DNA from: Phytophthora colocasiae
Lineage: Eukaryota > Oomycota > Peronosporomycetes > Peronosporales > Peronosporaceae
Reading direction: 5' to 3'
Assembly: GCA_018806915.1 (NCBI GenBank)
Contig: JAGKQI010000048.1
Location: 496,001 to 560,000, forward strand
Length of the DNA stretch: 64,000 nucleotides
Both the position numbers and the translations under genes were made by a program. The stretch's first letter is position 1; each line of letters starts with the position of its first letter. Positions 39,518 to 49,705 of this stretch are shown in pieces. The notes beneath the pieces are model-generated. The model ran no database searches. It saw only the letters and a list, made by a program, of their open reading frames with translations, and was not told the DNA's origin.

Positions 39518-40035
39518 TAGCCATTTATACCTTCGCCGATATTCGCAACCCAGACATCAACAATGTAAACCACTCTCGGTCCGAGAGTCAGCTTGATCTC
39601 AGCACTGGCACCAATGTACGTCGGAACACCTCCCATCCCAGACACTCTTGTTTGTTTGTGTGACTTGAGCCTGAGTCCGAGCTTACGCGCAAAGTCGTAA
39701 CTCAGGATGTTGATAGTCGCACCGGTGTCCAGGAGAATCTTGGTCCGATGATCATTGACAGCGCCATGCACCATAACCACATCACGCTTTGCAGGATCAG
39801 GGTAGTGATCCTCCCACCAGCCATAACATTCCCCGTCTTTCAGACGAAACTGGATTGTGTCGTCCGGAGGCGGTTCATTGTCTCTCGGAAAGTCCGGTGA
39901 ACAGTCTCTCGGAAAGTCCGATGAACTGTCTCTCAGACGCGGAATTTCTGAAGACATGGCTGATTCTTGAGCTAAAGCGGTCATGCAATGTTGATTTTTA
40001 GGTTGGGTTGTTTTCAGCTCCGGTCCTACGTACAC
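39484..40035 (-). CDS. Aspartic protease, giant element
   Basis: Retropepsin-like: TKILLDTGATINILSYDF carries the DTG active site, followed by GLRLKSHKQ and the flap-region VSGMGGVPTYIGASA. The last strand lies in another frame (see 37928-39517), which overlaps by 34 bases, so a one-base indel or a frameshift site separates them. N-terminal ~80 residues are Asp/Pro-rich. Confidence 0.85.
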   Translation of the reverse strand: MYVGPELKTTQPKNQHCMTALAQESAMSSEIPRLRDSSSDFPRDCSPDFPRDNEPPPDDTIQFRLKDGECYGWWEDHYPDPAKRDVVMVHGAVNDHRTKILLDTGATINILSYDFARKLGLRLKSHKQTRVSGMGGVPTYIGASAEIKLTLGPRVVYIVDVWVANIGEGINGYWEWDSCSPLV

Positions 40036-40100
40036 TAGAACACATAACTCTGGGGGTGTGCCTTGCCCGGCGCGTTTCGGATCCCCATCCGACGGGCTTG

Positions 40101-43100
40101 CTAGTTTAACTGTTTCCCAGAGTCAGCCTCGTCACCCAGGAGTCTCTCCAGTAGGTGATCCGGCAGGTCCTTCAGTGTACCTTGACGGGCTAGTTTCTTG
40201 AGGGATTCCAGAGTCTTGATGTCTTCGCATGGTCTCCCAGAGTGCACCTTTCCGCAAACCTCACACGGCGGTACTCGGCACATCCTGCTCGGGTGACCCT
40301 TCTCCTGACATCTGTCACAGACAATGTCTCTCCAACAGTTCTCTTCAGAGTGGCCTGAGCGACGACACTTCTCGCAGAACTTGTTCCAGTAGTCAGGGTT
40401 ATCGCGCCGTGTCTGCTGGAAGTCTTGGCCTGGCGATCCTCGGGGAGACTGGGGCGGCGGTCGCCATCCCATGTTATTCATGACTCGGTAGACTTCGTTT
40501 GTCAGAGTCTGAGTCCAATCAGCACCACCAGGCGCCTGAGAGGTAGATTGTTCACCAGACGAAGATTGTACACCAGACATCTCGCGATCATGTTCTGACG
40601 ACGAGGCTCTGGTATCCTTTTCTTGAGTTCTGGTATCCGCGTCGACACCGTCAGAGGCATCCGGGTCTGCTTCTCGGGCAACGTAAGTCTTCCCCATACG
40701 CTTTGGCTTAAACTGTCCGCGTGGGAGATTGTCCGCTCGGAAATCCCGATGTCTGGTGGTCGTAGTGTCTTGATCAGCAGTTCGCCAGACATCCTCGTCC
40801 TGTTGCAGAGCATATTCCAAGTCCGAGATACTCCTGAACTTCCGGCCTTGTAACGCGATCTTCAGACGCTCGTCCTTCAGCTTGGTGATGTACCTCAGGA
40901 CATGTTTCTCCAGGCGTCTGGAGGATTTTCTGAAGTCCACCTCAGCTTTTCCGGCGGCCGAGTTCAGGCGATAGAAGAAGTCCAACGGAGTCTCGGAACT
41001 CTTCATTTCCATCGTGAAATATCTCTCGGAGTATGATGACCGGGCCTTGCAATAGCGCCTGCGGAACTCCGATGATAATTCCTTCCAGTCACGGGAAACA
41101 CTCTTCGGGAGCTGGTTGAACCAATCTCTGGCAGACACCGGGAGCTTCAGCTTGAGCTCTTGAATGCGGGTCTTGTTCGTCCACGCTCCTTGAGATGCCA
41201 TGTTCACGAAGCGCTCCCACCAGTGAACACGCTCCCGTAGTGTCGCTCGGGGATCAAATTCTCCGATGATACTGGAGTTTATGAAGGGCCTCATAGTCAA
41301 CAAGGTCGCTCCAGCTTGTCCCTGGGACGCAGAAGTCAGGTTGACCACCTCCGGAGGATCCAAGTCATCAGAAGACGAATCACTTGAGTCCGAGCTTGAG
41401 TCACTTGAGCTTCCACCCGGGTCTGGGTCATTCCTGCGTCTTCCAGGCCTTCGAGGAGCGTCCCGGCCATCTTCAGAGCGTCTTTCACTGGGTTTCCGGT
41501 GTCCATCGCGCCTGGGAGTCGCTGGGCGTCTTCCTTCGGTCTTGACCTCGGTCAGGGGAGCCGCTTGAGCCGTCTGGGTCGTCGTAGCGGCCGCGGTGGC
41601 CGCGCCATGCCTTCCAGCCTTCGCGCGCTTGGTGTCGGTCGATCTCCGTAAGGGAAGAGGCGTATGGAAGGCCTCCGTCGTTTTAATGGGTGTAACCCTA
41701 CTCCTGCTGGCGACTCCTTCCGATCCCCTAACCCCAGGTGTGCAATCTCCCTTATCCCGACTGTTCACCAGAAGTCCGGTTGCCGGTTTAGAGTCATGTT
41801 CACCGGAGATCCGACTTGAAGTTGCTACTTCAGGGTGGGCGACCCCTTGAACTTGGGACAATGTTGCACGAAGGTTCCTCAATTCTGCGGCCTGGAAACG
41901 CTGCATGTTCTGGGAACTTTCTCGCTCCCTGTCGCGCTCCGACTCCACGTCGTGCACCCGCTGTCGTAAGGTCTCCATTTGCGAAATCCAGTCACGTTTC
42001 AGCTCGTCTGCCCAACGCGCACGTTCGGCTTCGGCCTCGGCTTCCCGTTTTTTCCAGCGATCTGCAAACTCGGTCTCCAGACGCTGTACATCGGAAAACT
42101 GTTCACCAGAAACTTGCTCGTCGGACACCTGTCTCTCAGACGATTTCGAATGGTACTTGAGCTTGGACTCTGACGCTTGACTCCGACGTTCTTCCAGGTC
42201 ATCCGCGCGTCTCTGGGCCTCCAGTCTGGCGCTCTCAGACTCAAGTAGTCGGTCGGTAAGTGTCTGGATCTGCTGGCGCGTATCAAGTTCCCGTTGTTCA
42301 CGTCGACGTTCACGCTCCATGGATTCCAGACGTTCTCTGGCCAGAAATTCCTTCTGCTCCTGTTCCATTCGACGCTGCCATTTCTGTTGCTGCCGCATAG
42401 CGTTCAATTCGATCTGCGCTGGGCCTGATCTCTGGGAACTTCGTGTGTGGCTTGACGCAACGGAACTCAGGCGTCTGGAAGACACTTTCTGGTGATCCTC
42501 GCTCTTCAGACTCTGGTGCCTGCTCTGGTGGCTTCTCCCACGACTCGAGACGGACGATGATGGGGCTTCCGGCGTCCGGTGAACAGAATCTTGCACAGAA
42601 TTTCTGGTAGACAACTGTCTCTCGGACTTCACTTCTGGAAACTCCGACTTCTCTTCCAACATCTCGAAGTCTTCAGGCTCCGACTTCACCGGCATCAGTG
42701 TTCGTGTTACGTGGATTCCCATAGACTCTCCGGTGACCATTCCTCCGTCATCAGCACCTTGGGCAATCATTGCCAGACCTCCGACAGACAACGGCATATG
42801 TGCAGACGCCCCTCGACTCATGGACATCAGCGACGAATCTGTGGAGCTTCCACGAGAGGTCTGGAGTCCCGACGAGTGGTCATCAGACGTACGCGAGGTC
42901 CCGATGACACTTGGCACAGGTGCATCAGTCGTCAGAGAGCTACCTCGATCTTCAGACATTGGCGCACCAGACTCCAAGCGAGTACTATCAGAGTGACTCT
43001 CGTACACCGGCAGCGAACTCAGCGACGGCGTCGACAGTGCAGATGGTGTCGACGAGACTTGTGGGCGTGGCGGACCATGTTGCAGGCGCTTGGACTGCGG

Positions 43101-44327
43101 CGGTTCTCCACTGCTGGACCCGTCGGAACTATGTGTGACTCTGAGTCCGGTCACCCGAAGTCTCATAATCAGCTGTCGTCCTTGTAGGTCAGCCTTCTCA
43201 TCGCGTAATATACCATCAGCTTCGCCTTGACGTGCTTCGTTGCCTGCTTTTGTGTCTTCTGGGAGTCGATTAACTTGTGACCTGGCGGTCACAGTGGCCC
43301 ACTCAACCAGTTCTTCAGCAAGTCGGCTCTGAAGCTCCGTCGCCACACTGCGCACTTGAGGTTCGAAGATAGCAGACGCCTGGGTCTGAGACCACCTCGG
43401 TAGCAGGTTCTGGAACGCAAATCCTGCTTCGTACAGCATCGTCTGAAGGACAGCGACGCACTCGGGTGCCGTCAGAGTATTCATCGAGATCTCGATGTAC
43501 GACAAGTCTTGGATTCGGCCAAAACTATGGCGTCTCAAGCAGAACTCCGATATCCACATGTCTTCTGGAAATACTGAAGAACACCGCCACTTGATGTAGT
43601 CGCCCGTCGCTGCCGCAGCCTTCTGAAAGACATTTGCGTCAGGCTTCGCTGTTCGCCAGGCGTATTTGACGTTCGGCGGAACAATTCTTCCAGCGTCCAT
43701 GTCCCTCCAGCGGCGGAACTCACGGCGTACGTACTTCAGGGCACGTTCTCCATCCAGCGAATCGGCCCTCCCAGACTCATCAGATGGTGTCTTCAGAGAA
43801 TCTTCGGACTTCATCGGCATGTCGTCAGACATCGGAGTGTCTTCGGACTTTGGAGTCTTCAAGACACGTTCATCAACCAGTCCGGGTTCCGTCTTCACTT
43901 CCCCCACGGACTTCCCAGAAGCCGTCGACTCAGAACACAAGTCAATGACCTCCGGGGACTCAACCACATCGGCGCCTCCCTCAGACGCCTCATCACCACC
44001 CTCACGGGCAGTGGCCACCTCGTCACCAGAAGCTTCAGCTTCGGACGGACCTTCCTCAGAACCTTGTTCGCCAGACACATCGGGTGTCTCTTGGGCTTCA
44101 GGCTCCGCAGCAGGCTGGTCCTCGACCGCCGGTTCCGGGACGTTCACCTCCTCGACTGCTTCCTTTTCACGTGCAGCCTTCCTCTTCTCGCGTGCCGCCT
44201 TCTGAACAGCATCCAAGTCGGGTTGTTCGTCAGGCGGAAGACCTTGAAGACGCTTCGACTGACGTGTCGCCACACTGCGACCACCGCGTCCTCGACGTCC
44301 TCCTCTCGTAGTTCCATGTGAAGCCAT
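40101..44327 (-). CDS. Gag, giant element (1,408 residues)
   Basis: Starts at ATG 44327, about 90 bases inside the 5' LTR. Most of the length (residues ~1-1000) is disordered and charged with a long coiled-coil (RMEQEQKEFLARERLESMER, RRADDLEERRSQASES). The retrotransposon-gag fold is at ~1020-1150 (INSSIIGEFDPRATLRERVH, NKTRIQELKLKLPVSARDWF, WKELSSEFRRRYCKA). Near the end are zinc knuckles: CEKCRRSGHSEENC, CDRCQEKGHPSRMC and CEVCGKVHSGRPC. This is more than twice the usual Gypsy Gag length; the N-terminal 1,000 residues have no known role. Repeated SGEQ/SDEQ peptides come from the dispersed 10-bp motif. Confidence 0.92.
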   Translation of the reverse strand: MASHGTTRGGRRGRGGRSVATRQSKRLQGLPPDEQPDLDAVQKAAREKRKAAREKEAVEEVNVPEPAVEDQPAAEPEAQETPDVSGEQGSEEGPSEAEASGDEVATAREGGDEASEGGADVVESPEVIDLCSESTASGKSVGEVKTEPGLVDERVLKTPKSEDTPMSDDMPMKSEDSLKTPSDESGRADSLDGERALKYVRREFRRWRDMDAGRIVPPNVKYAWRTAKPDANVFQKAAAATGDYIKWRCSSVFPEDMWISEFCLRRHSFGRIQDLSYIEISMNTLTAPECVAVLQTMLYEAGFAFQNLLPRWSQTQASAIFEPQVRSVATELQSRLAEELVEWATVTARSQVNRLPEDTKAGNEARQGEADGILRDEKADLQGRQLIMRLRVTGLRVTHSSDGSSSGEPPQSKRLQHGPPRPQVSSTPSALSTPSLSSLPVYESHSDSTRLESGAPMSEDRGSSLTTDAPVPSVIGTSRTSDDHSSGLQTSRGSSTDSSLMSMSRGASAHMPLSVGGLAMIAQGADDGGMVTGESMGIHVTRTLMPVKSEPEDFEMLEEKSEFPEVKSERQLSTRNSVQDSVHRTPEAPSSSVSSRGRSHQSRHQSLKSEDHQKVSSRRLSSVASSHTRSSQRSGPAQIELNAMRQQQKWQRRMEQEQKEFLARERLESMERERRREQRELDTRQQIQTLTDRLLESESARLEAQRRADDLEERRSQASESKLKYHSKSSERQVSDEQVSGEQFSDVQRLETEFADRWKKREAEAEAERARWADELKRDWISQMETLRQRVHDVESERDRERESSQNMQRFQAAELRNLRATLSQVQGVAHPEVATSSRISGEHDSKPATGLLVNSRDKGDCTPGVRGSEGVASRSRVTPIKTTEAFHTPLPLRRSTDTKRAKAGRHGAATAAATTTQTAQAAPLTEVKTEGRRPATPRRDGHRKPSERRSEDGRDAPRRPGRRRNDPDPGGSSSDSSSDSSDSSSDDLDPPEVVNLTSASQGQAGATLLTMRPFINSSIIGEFDPRATLRERVHWWERFVNMASQGAWTNKTRIQELKLKLPVSARDWFNQLPKSVSRDWKELSSEFRRRYCKARSSYSERYFTMEMKSSETPLDFFYRLNSAAGKAEVDFRKSSRRLEKHVLRYITKLKDERLKIALQGRKFRSISDLEYALQQDEDVWRTADQDTTTTRHRDFRADNLPRGQFKPKRMGKTYVAREADPDASDGVDADTRTQEKDTRASSSEHDREMSGVQSSSGEQSTSQAPGGADWTQTLTNEVYRVMNNMGWRPPPQSPRGSPGQDFQQTRRDNPDYWNKFCEKCRRSGHSEENCWRDIVCDRCQEKGHPSRMCRVPPCEVCGKVHSGRPCEDIKTLESLKKLARQGTLKDLPDHLLERLLGDEADSGKQLN

Positions 44328-44395
44328 CTTGAATATAGACGCTTGACAGAAACCCTCTTCTCAAACTCTCTTAGATCCGGTGATATCACGATACC

Positions 44396-44416
44396 AAGAT
44401 CCGGGCACGCGCACCA
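44396..44416 (-). other. Candidate primer binding site, giant element
   Basis: On the minus strand, TGGTGCGCGTGCCCGG begins two bases after the 5' LTR, the usual position and TGG start of a tRNA-primed site. Which tRNA cannot be told here. Confidence 0.6.
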
Positions 44417-44418
44417 GT

Positions 44419-46288
44419 TGTCGCGAAGTCGGTGCAACTTTTACCGCGGTGCAGGGGCGTACAGTGAACCTGGAAGTGTGACTACCGGTAATTATACCAG
44501 AGTCGCACAGCAAGGTGGGCGTGTGTTACCTTGTGCTGTCCTCGTAGGTTCGTTGTCTTGGTAATGAGACCCTCGCCGGGGTCGTGAGAGTGTGTGTGAG
44601 AGTGAGGGTTCCTTGCGTAGACCGTCGGATGTCCTTCTGGTCCTCACAGGAGCGCTTGAGAGTCGAACGTTTTCTGGTGAACACTTGTGTACACCAGAGA
44701 TTTCTGAAGGCAAAAGAGAAATTAATACAATGGGAAGTCCAGTAATTAGACTTCCGAGATAACCGGATATACAAATATGTAGCTGCTCTTATTCTTTCCT
44801 GGCCCTTGAGCAGTGGGCTAGTTCTCCAGGTCAACTAGGGAAATGTTCACCAGACACCTGGTCTGTCTGGTATTCCCGTAACTTTCGCGCACCACCCTCT
44901 AATATATAGAGGGAAATAAACCAATACACTATCGGTTATATACAACAGTCTACCGAGCGTCTTGAGAGCGACTGTCTAGCTCCCAAAACCTGTCCAAACG
45001 TACAATATGAAATGGGCTACCGCTAGAGACAAGACAAACGACCCAACTAGTAAATGGAATAGGTGGGTCCTCTCAGGTCTCTACGTTACGCTGATCTCCA
45101 CCTAAAGGGGCTTGATAGGTGAGAGATCACACGACTCAAAGCTTTGTCGTGGCCTTACACTTTCCAAGAACCGACGAATCGACCTTGGGGTTGTAACGCA
45201 AATTTAACTCGGGGGTACCGATCAAATTGAACTCTGGTTATCTATCTCGTATCTCTCTGTCTTCTGTCTTCCATATTCTCACATACACTTGGTCTCAGTA
45301 TAACTCAGGAATCTTCACTTGGGCTCACTATGGTAGTCGATGCTGCAGATCTTGTCGAGTCGACACTTAATGATGTCATTACAGGGATGAGCAGGTTGCG
45401 TTTCACTTGATTGCGTGAGGTCGTGTTGGAAGGTACACTTGGTTTCAGTATGGGGTGGACTTCAGAGTGTCAGAGTCTGGTATCCTGTTCATCAGGGTCT
45501 GGAATCATGTGCGTCGGAGATATGTTCATCGGAACCATGTACTCCGGAATCATGTACATCAGAGTCATAAATACCAGAGTCGTGACACTTGGGTCTGTTC
45601 ATCGGAGTCTTGTACGTCGGAGTCTGTTCATCGGAAACTGGTAAATGTCTGGAATATTGCTTGTATAAGCCGGACACATCAGACTTGTTTACCAGAATCA
45701 TGTTCATCAGACTCATGTACGTCGGACTTCATGTACGTCGGACTCATGTACGTCAGACTTCATGGTGTGATATCAGAGTTTTCCATGCGTGATACCAGAA
45801 ATCCATGAGTGTTTTTAGGGTGCGGAGCACGTATGCTGCAACGCACGAAGTCCAATCGGGATATGCGCGGGGTGCGCTACGTCCGGTGCGCGATACTTGG
45901 TATCTTGTGGGTATAATTATATTCCTTGAACCATCATCGTCACACAGGACGGCAACGGGATGAGGTCTCTCAGAGATACATTCTTCTGAGAGACTTTCTG
46001 CCAACCTTTAGGCACTCATCGTCGGGGAAAGTCCGGTGATCAGACTGAGTGTTGTTGCCTCTCGGAGTTTTGTGCACTTTTCCGAGGAACACTTCTGATC
46101 TCTTGGGCCCCTTTGCAGTACAGGTGAAGGTTAATATATAAAGCAGTTTTCTTCCACAGATCCATTATTGTCGCACGGGACATAACCTCGTCCCACATCT
46201 CCCTTTCTCCCACAATCCATTATATGTCCAATCACATCACAGCGAAACGTCCATATCCACTCGAAAAATCGTAATTAGCAACGTGTCA
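44419..46288 (-). repeat. 5' LTR of the giant element (1,870 bp)
   Basis: Same ends as the left LTR; lacks 14 bases at ~44766 and has 3 extra at ~45429. Confidence 0.93.
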
Positions 46289-46294
46289 AACGGA
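46289..46294. repeat. Target-site duplication, right
   Basis: AACGGA, matching 28762-28767. Confidence 0.85.
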
Positions 46295-46730
46295 AATGAA
46301 TCGATGGCCATTGAAATCGTGCATCTATATAGCCACCAAACAGAAGCGAGTGAAACATTGAAAACTTTGTCTATCCCATTACAGACGCTACTGGAGACTC
46401 TGAAGCGCTATACCGGAGCTTGCTTGCCAGCATAATATCACAGTTAAAAAGCATACATCCACCTCCCAAACAGTAAGGTGTTTGCTGAAGACAAGCTGAA
46501 AAATGTGCGAGGCCACCGTCACGTACGGCCTCCAACGACAGTCAAGAACGAGTCCACCGTCACGTACGGCGACAAATGGTACTTTCAAATTGAGATATCA
46601 CTCAGGCTAAACAGCTACCCATGATACCTAACCACGAAAATGCCATATGCGTTTTGTCATCAGACTTGCGTGAAAATGCTTTCAAATGTCATCGCAACGC
46701 GCCGAAAAATGCTTTATCTCTTTTTGGTGG
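46295..46730. other. Non-coding interior of the interrupted small element
   Basis: About 435 bases; has a repeated CCACCGTCACGTACGGC pair (46515, 46553) and no gene. Confidence 0.4.
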
Positions 46731-46755
46731 GTGTGTCTTTCTGTCATCTACGGTA
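46731..46755 (-). repeat. Right copy of the 25-bp inverted repeat
   Basis: Reverse complement of 28445-28469, perfect. Confidence 0.65.
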
Positions 46756-46828
46756 CCACTAATGCTACAATATCAATTTTTTTCCAACTTTTCCAAAAAA
46801 AACTCTAGGTTGCACCTCAAATAAACGT

Positions 46829-48580
46829 ACAGTTATATGTGACCAAACACCAGCTTTCTTCCGTTGGTTTGGCTCTTTGGGGTTACTGACAGAAACCCTA
46901 GTGACAAGTTTCGTCAGTGTGAGTGCTTGCCCACTGGAACTAAACCTCGCAGCTAAGTCACAATTTCGGGGGGATTGTCAATGGACTACACTGCTTAGTC
47001 ACGTGTGCTGCCGTTGTACCGGTATTGCGTAAAATCACAAGATTATGCGGCACAATTGATTGTGTAGCACTTTGCCTACAGATAGCGGGGGCTTTCATGC
47101 GAGACCTGACCAAATTCGCACTGTTCAGAATCATACATCACACCTTGACTGGTATATTTGTGCATGTAAGTAGTGCAGTATAATATACTGCACTACTTAC
47201 ATGCACATATATTATATAGTCAAGTTCGACGGTAGGTCAAGTACCAGACAACAAAGCGCATGCACAATAAAGGGAGCCAGCTATCCACGTTAGTCTTTAG
47301 TAGCCTGGCTCGGCTCTAGCCTGCGATCGTAATACACCTCCTCGTAATACAACAGAATGCATAAGCTTCCAGATGCTGCAGTCAAATCGCTGTTTTTACC
47401 GCCACGTTGTCATTCTCCAATTTCCAGTTTCTCGCACAGTTCTCTCATCCGTCCCATCAACCTGCCAATGAATTCTTGTGCCATGGACCCACCAAACGCC
47501 CAGGCGTTTAGCGACACTGTTATCGGTCATGTCGTGCAGCGAAGCTCCAGAAAACGTAGCCACGAAGAAGACCGGACGTTCTACCAACCACGTACCCGCC
47601 TTCGCCAAGAAGCTACTTACCAACGAATGAACCAAGGATACCCCATCGACTCTTCGGAAATTCCTATCAAAGTGGAGAGAGTGGAGAGGGAAGCTCCAAC
47701 AGGAGCCGCGATCCTGTCCTCCATCGCTGGGCTCATCGGAACGACCGACTTGTCCTCGGGTCGGAAGAGGGTTTCATGTCTAACATCAGACCTCAAGACT
47801 GCAAAACAAGCTCATCGCCAGTATCCAAGGCACCAACCACCACATCACAGCCGAATTACAACAGGCTATCGTCGCCGAGGCCTTGAAGAAGAAGATCCGA
47901 CACCGAGAGCGCTGTCGAATCAACCAGGCGCGATACAGAGAGAGGCAGATGAAGGCTGAAAATACAGTCGAAGATGCCATCACGAAGCTGAAAGCCGAGA
48001 TCAAAGACCTGGAGACGAAATCCAAGGACTCCTCTCGCATTCCAACCACTCCAACCATGTGGGCCTTGGTGTCGGAGTACTTCCGACAGTTCAACTATTA
48101 CATTTCTTCTCCTGGCGCGTTGACACCTACGGCGTCCAAGTTCCTTCGTGAGATGATGGCTCCAGACGTACTGGTTGGGTCGTTGTTCGGTGTTGATGCT
48201 GCGCTGGAGAATTGGAGGTTGTTCTCTCACTACTTCGAGGATGTCCGCATGGAGCTGAGGGATATGAGGATGCCTACGTCCGATACGCTGGTCGCCGGTA
48301 CTTCGACTTGTGTGACTATCACGAACAAGACGCTCCGACTCGCCTTCCCTCACTTGATTGAAGACAGTGGCAAGTTGTCACCTCTAGCTGCTAAGTTATT
48401 GGGACAGAGGCTGGTGATGAAGGGGACGGCTCTTTTCCGATGGGATTCTGTGACGGATAAAGTGGTGAAGCTTCTGTCGCAGACGGATATGCTGACACCG
48501 ATGCTTAGTCTGCTTCGCAGCTTAGAGGACGTGTCTTACGTATTTTGTAAGGCTTGTATCACACCCGAGTGTGGTTTTAT
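46829..48580 (+). repeat. Arm A of a large inverted duplication (bZIP gene and upstream region)
   Basis: Homologous in inverted orientation to 54816-57157. Similarity begins at ACAGTTAT.TGACCAAAC and stops at GTGTGGTTTTATC/GTGCCTTCATCC. Coding parts are almost identical; upstream parts are more diverged. Confidence 0.8.
47159..47207. repeat. Perfect 24-bp-arm palindrome upstream of bZIP copy A
   Basis: Arms 47159-47182 and 47184-47207 (starting TTGCATGTAAG... by position; core TGCATGTAAGTAGTGCAGTA) with a one-base spacer. Conserved at 56734-56782. Confidence 0.85.
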
Positions 48581-48608
48581 CTCGACAGGAAGCTGTTCCA
48601 AAGTGTGA
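47357..48608 (+). pseudogene. bZIP transcription factor copy A, frameshifted
   Basis: Reads from ATG 47357 (or 47468, MNSCAMDPPN) to about 47805 and then must shift frame: GACTGCAAAACAAGCTC has one base more than the corresponding GACTGCGAACCAGATC in copy B. The second frame (open from before 47883 to 48608) has the basic region RERCRINQARYRERQ and a coiled coil (AITKLKAEIKDLETK), then an oomycete-type C-terminal region (WALVSEYFRQF, REMMAPDVLVGSLFGVDAAL, MRMPTSDTLVAGTSTCVTIT). In the basic region Cys takes the place of the usually invariant Asn, eight residues before Arg. Nuclear DNA-binding is inferred. Only the one-base insertion breaks this copy; a short intron could hide it, but I see no GT-AG pair there. 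Confidence 0.8.
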
Positions 48609-48982
48609 CTAAGCCGAATAGTTTAGTCCCAACGGCAAATGCTGTGCCAAAACAAGTAAAGCGGTTGAAGTTTATTGAGCATTGAATGGATATATATGTA
48701 CCTCCTTCCAGAAAGTAGTGGTATTGCATCTGCACCTTTGTCATCACCACTTGTTTCACGCAATACATAGGTTTCCTTCACGCTATCACTTGTTCGGATG
48801 GTGAATGCTTGAGTTATGCCGTGCGTAAATGTGCATATACCATGGTCCAGATACATGTACCGGTACTGAGTTTTACATGTATGTACTATCAGATTCGACG
48901 TACAGCACAAGCAAAATATGCACTCGTGCGGTTGGTTGTGAAGCCAACAACAAAAAACACAGAGCAATCCTGTTTGCTTGCC
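48609..48982. other. Non-coding spacer at the centre of the inverted duplication
   Basis: About 370 bases, no gene. Together with 54724-54815 it was the loop of the inverted repeat before the Gypsy insertion. Confidence 0.5.
48978..48982. repeat. Target-site duplication TTGCC, left
   Basis: Same five bases at 54724-54728. Confidence 0.9.
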
Positions 48983-49318
48983 TGTGACGTGCTCACGATT
49001 TGGGAGCTGGAACTCCCGTAAGCCAACGTGTATTGCTTGTTGCTTGTTGATCCCAAGGTAAGTTGGAAAGTGATCTTCCTACTCTAGTTCTCAGAGCGCA
49101 CTCGCCTACCATGCTAGTAGTCCAGGGAGAGCGCCCTTGTATATTGCGTCACTTGCATGCACGAGTGCAAGTGCAAGTGCAACCAGCTGTAGTCCTTGTC
49201 CTCTGAGGTGCTAACAGTTGGAGATCAGCTTAACTATAGTTTCACACAGGTAGAGCCAACTACGTTGGCTGCGGGTTGAAGGAGCTGGCGTGTGAGCTGT
49301 GAGCTTGCATTCACAACA
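48983..49318 (-). repeat. 3' LTR, young chromovirus
   Basis: TGTGACGTGCTC...TTCACAACA; identical to 54388-54723 by eye. Contains GTGCAAGTGCAAGTGCAA. Confidence 0.95.
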
Positions 49319-49330
49319 CTGCCCCCCAAG
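49319..49330 (-). other. Polypurine tract, young chromovirus
   Basis: Minus strand CTTGGGGGGCAG abutting the 3' LTR. Confidence 0.7.
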
Positions 49331-49705
49331 CTATTCAACGCCTGCTGTGAATCACATCTTGTTGTCGTTCAGTCGAATTGCCTCGTCGCATTGATTGCAC
49401 AGCCAGTCCACCATCTTCAACGTGTTGCAGTGTTACCGGTTGGTATCTGCAAGATTTGCACCAATTCAATTTCAGCCAATCAGATCTCGATTTGAAGAGT
49501 TTCAGCCAATTATAATCCGGGGTTTCTTTGAGCGTCGAATGTATTGTCGTTATCCAGGCGATTGAATCCAATTTTTTGTAGATGCCCTCCAAGTACCTGT
49601 ATCCAGCGTGTGTATAGGTCTCGAGTTCACATGAGCCATATTCAATCACTCACGCGTCATGCCTTGTCAAAATGATGATCGATTTTGGAAGGATGTCGCT
49701 ATAAC

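Larger units (their letters stand above)
28768..46288 (-). mobile_element. Giant 17.5 kb Ty3/Gypsy element with dual RNase H and antisense ORF block
   Basis: Complete by structure: LTRs 28768-30648 and 44419-46288 (TG...CA), a target duplication, a primer site two bases inside the right LTR and a purine tract abutting the left LTR, so transcription is on the minus strand. Order on that strand: Gag, protease, RT, RNase H, a second RNase H of archaeal/plant type, integrase with chromodomain. Beyond the integrase, 30704-33990 is coding on the other strand. The LTRs differ by about three substitutions and two indels (14 and 3 bases) by eye, so insertion is young. The pol frames are broken by a nonsense codon and frame changes, so this copy probably needs help in trans or moved by template switching. 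The dual RNase H resembles oomycete Chronos/Archon elements. Confidence 0.93.
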
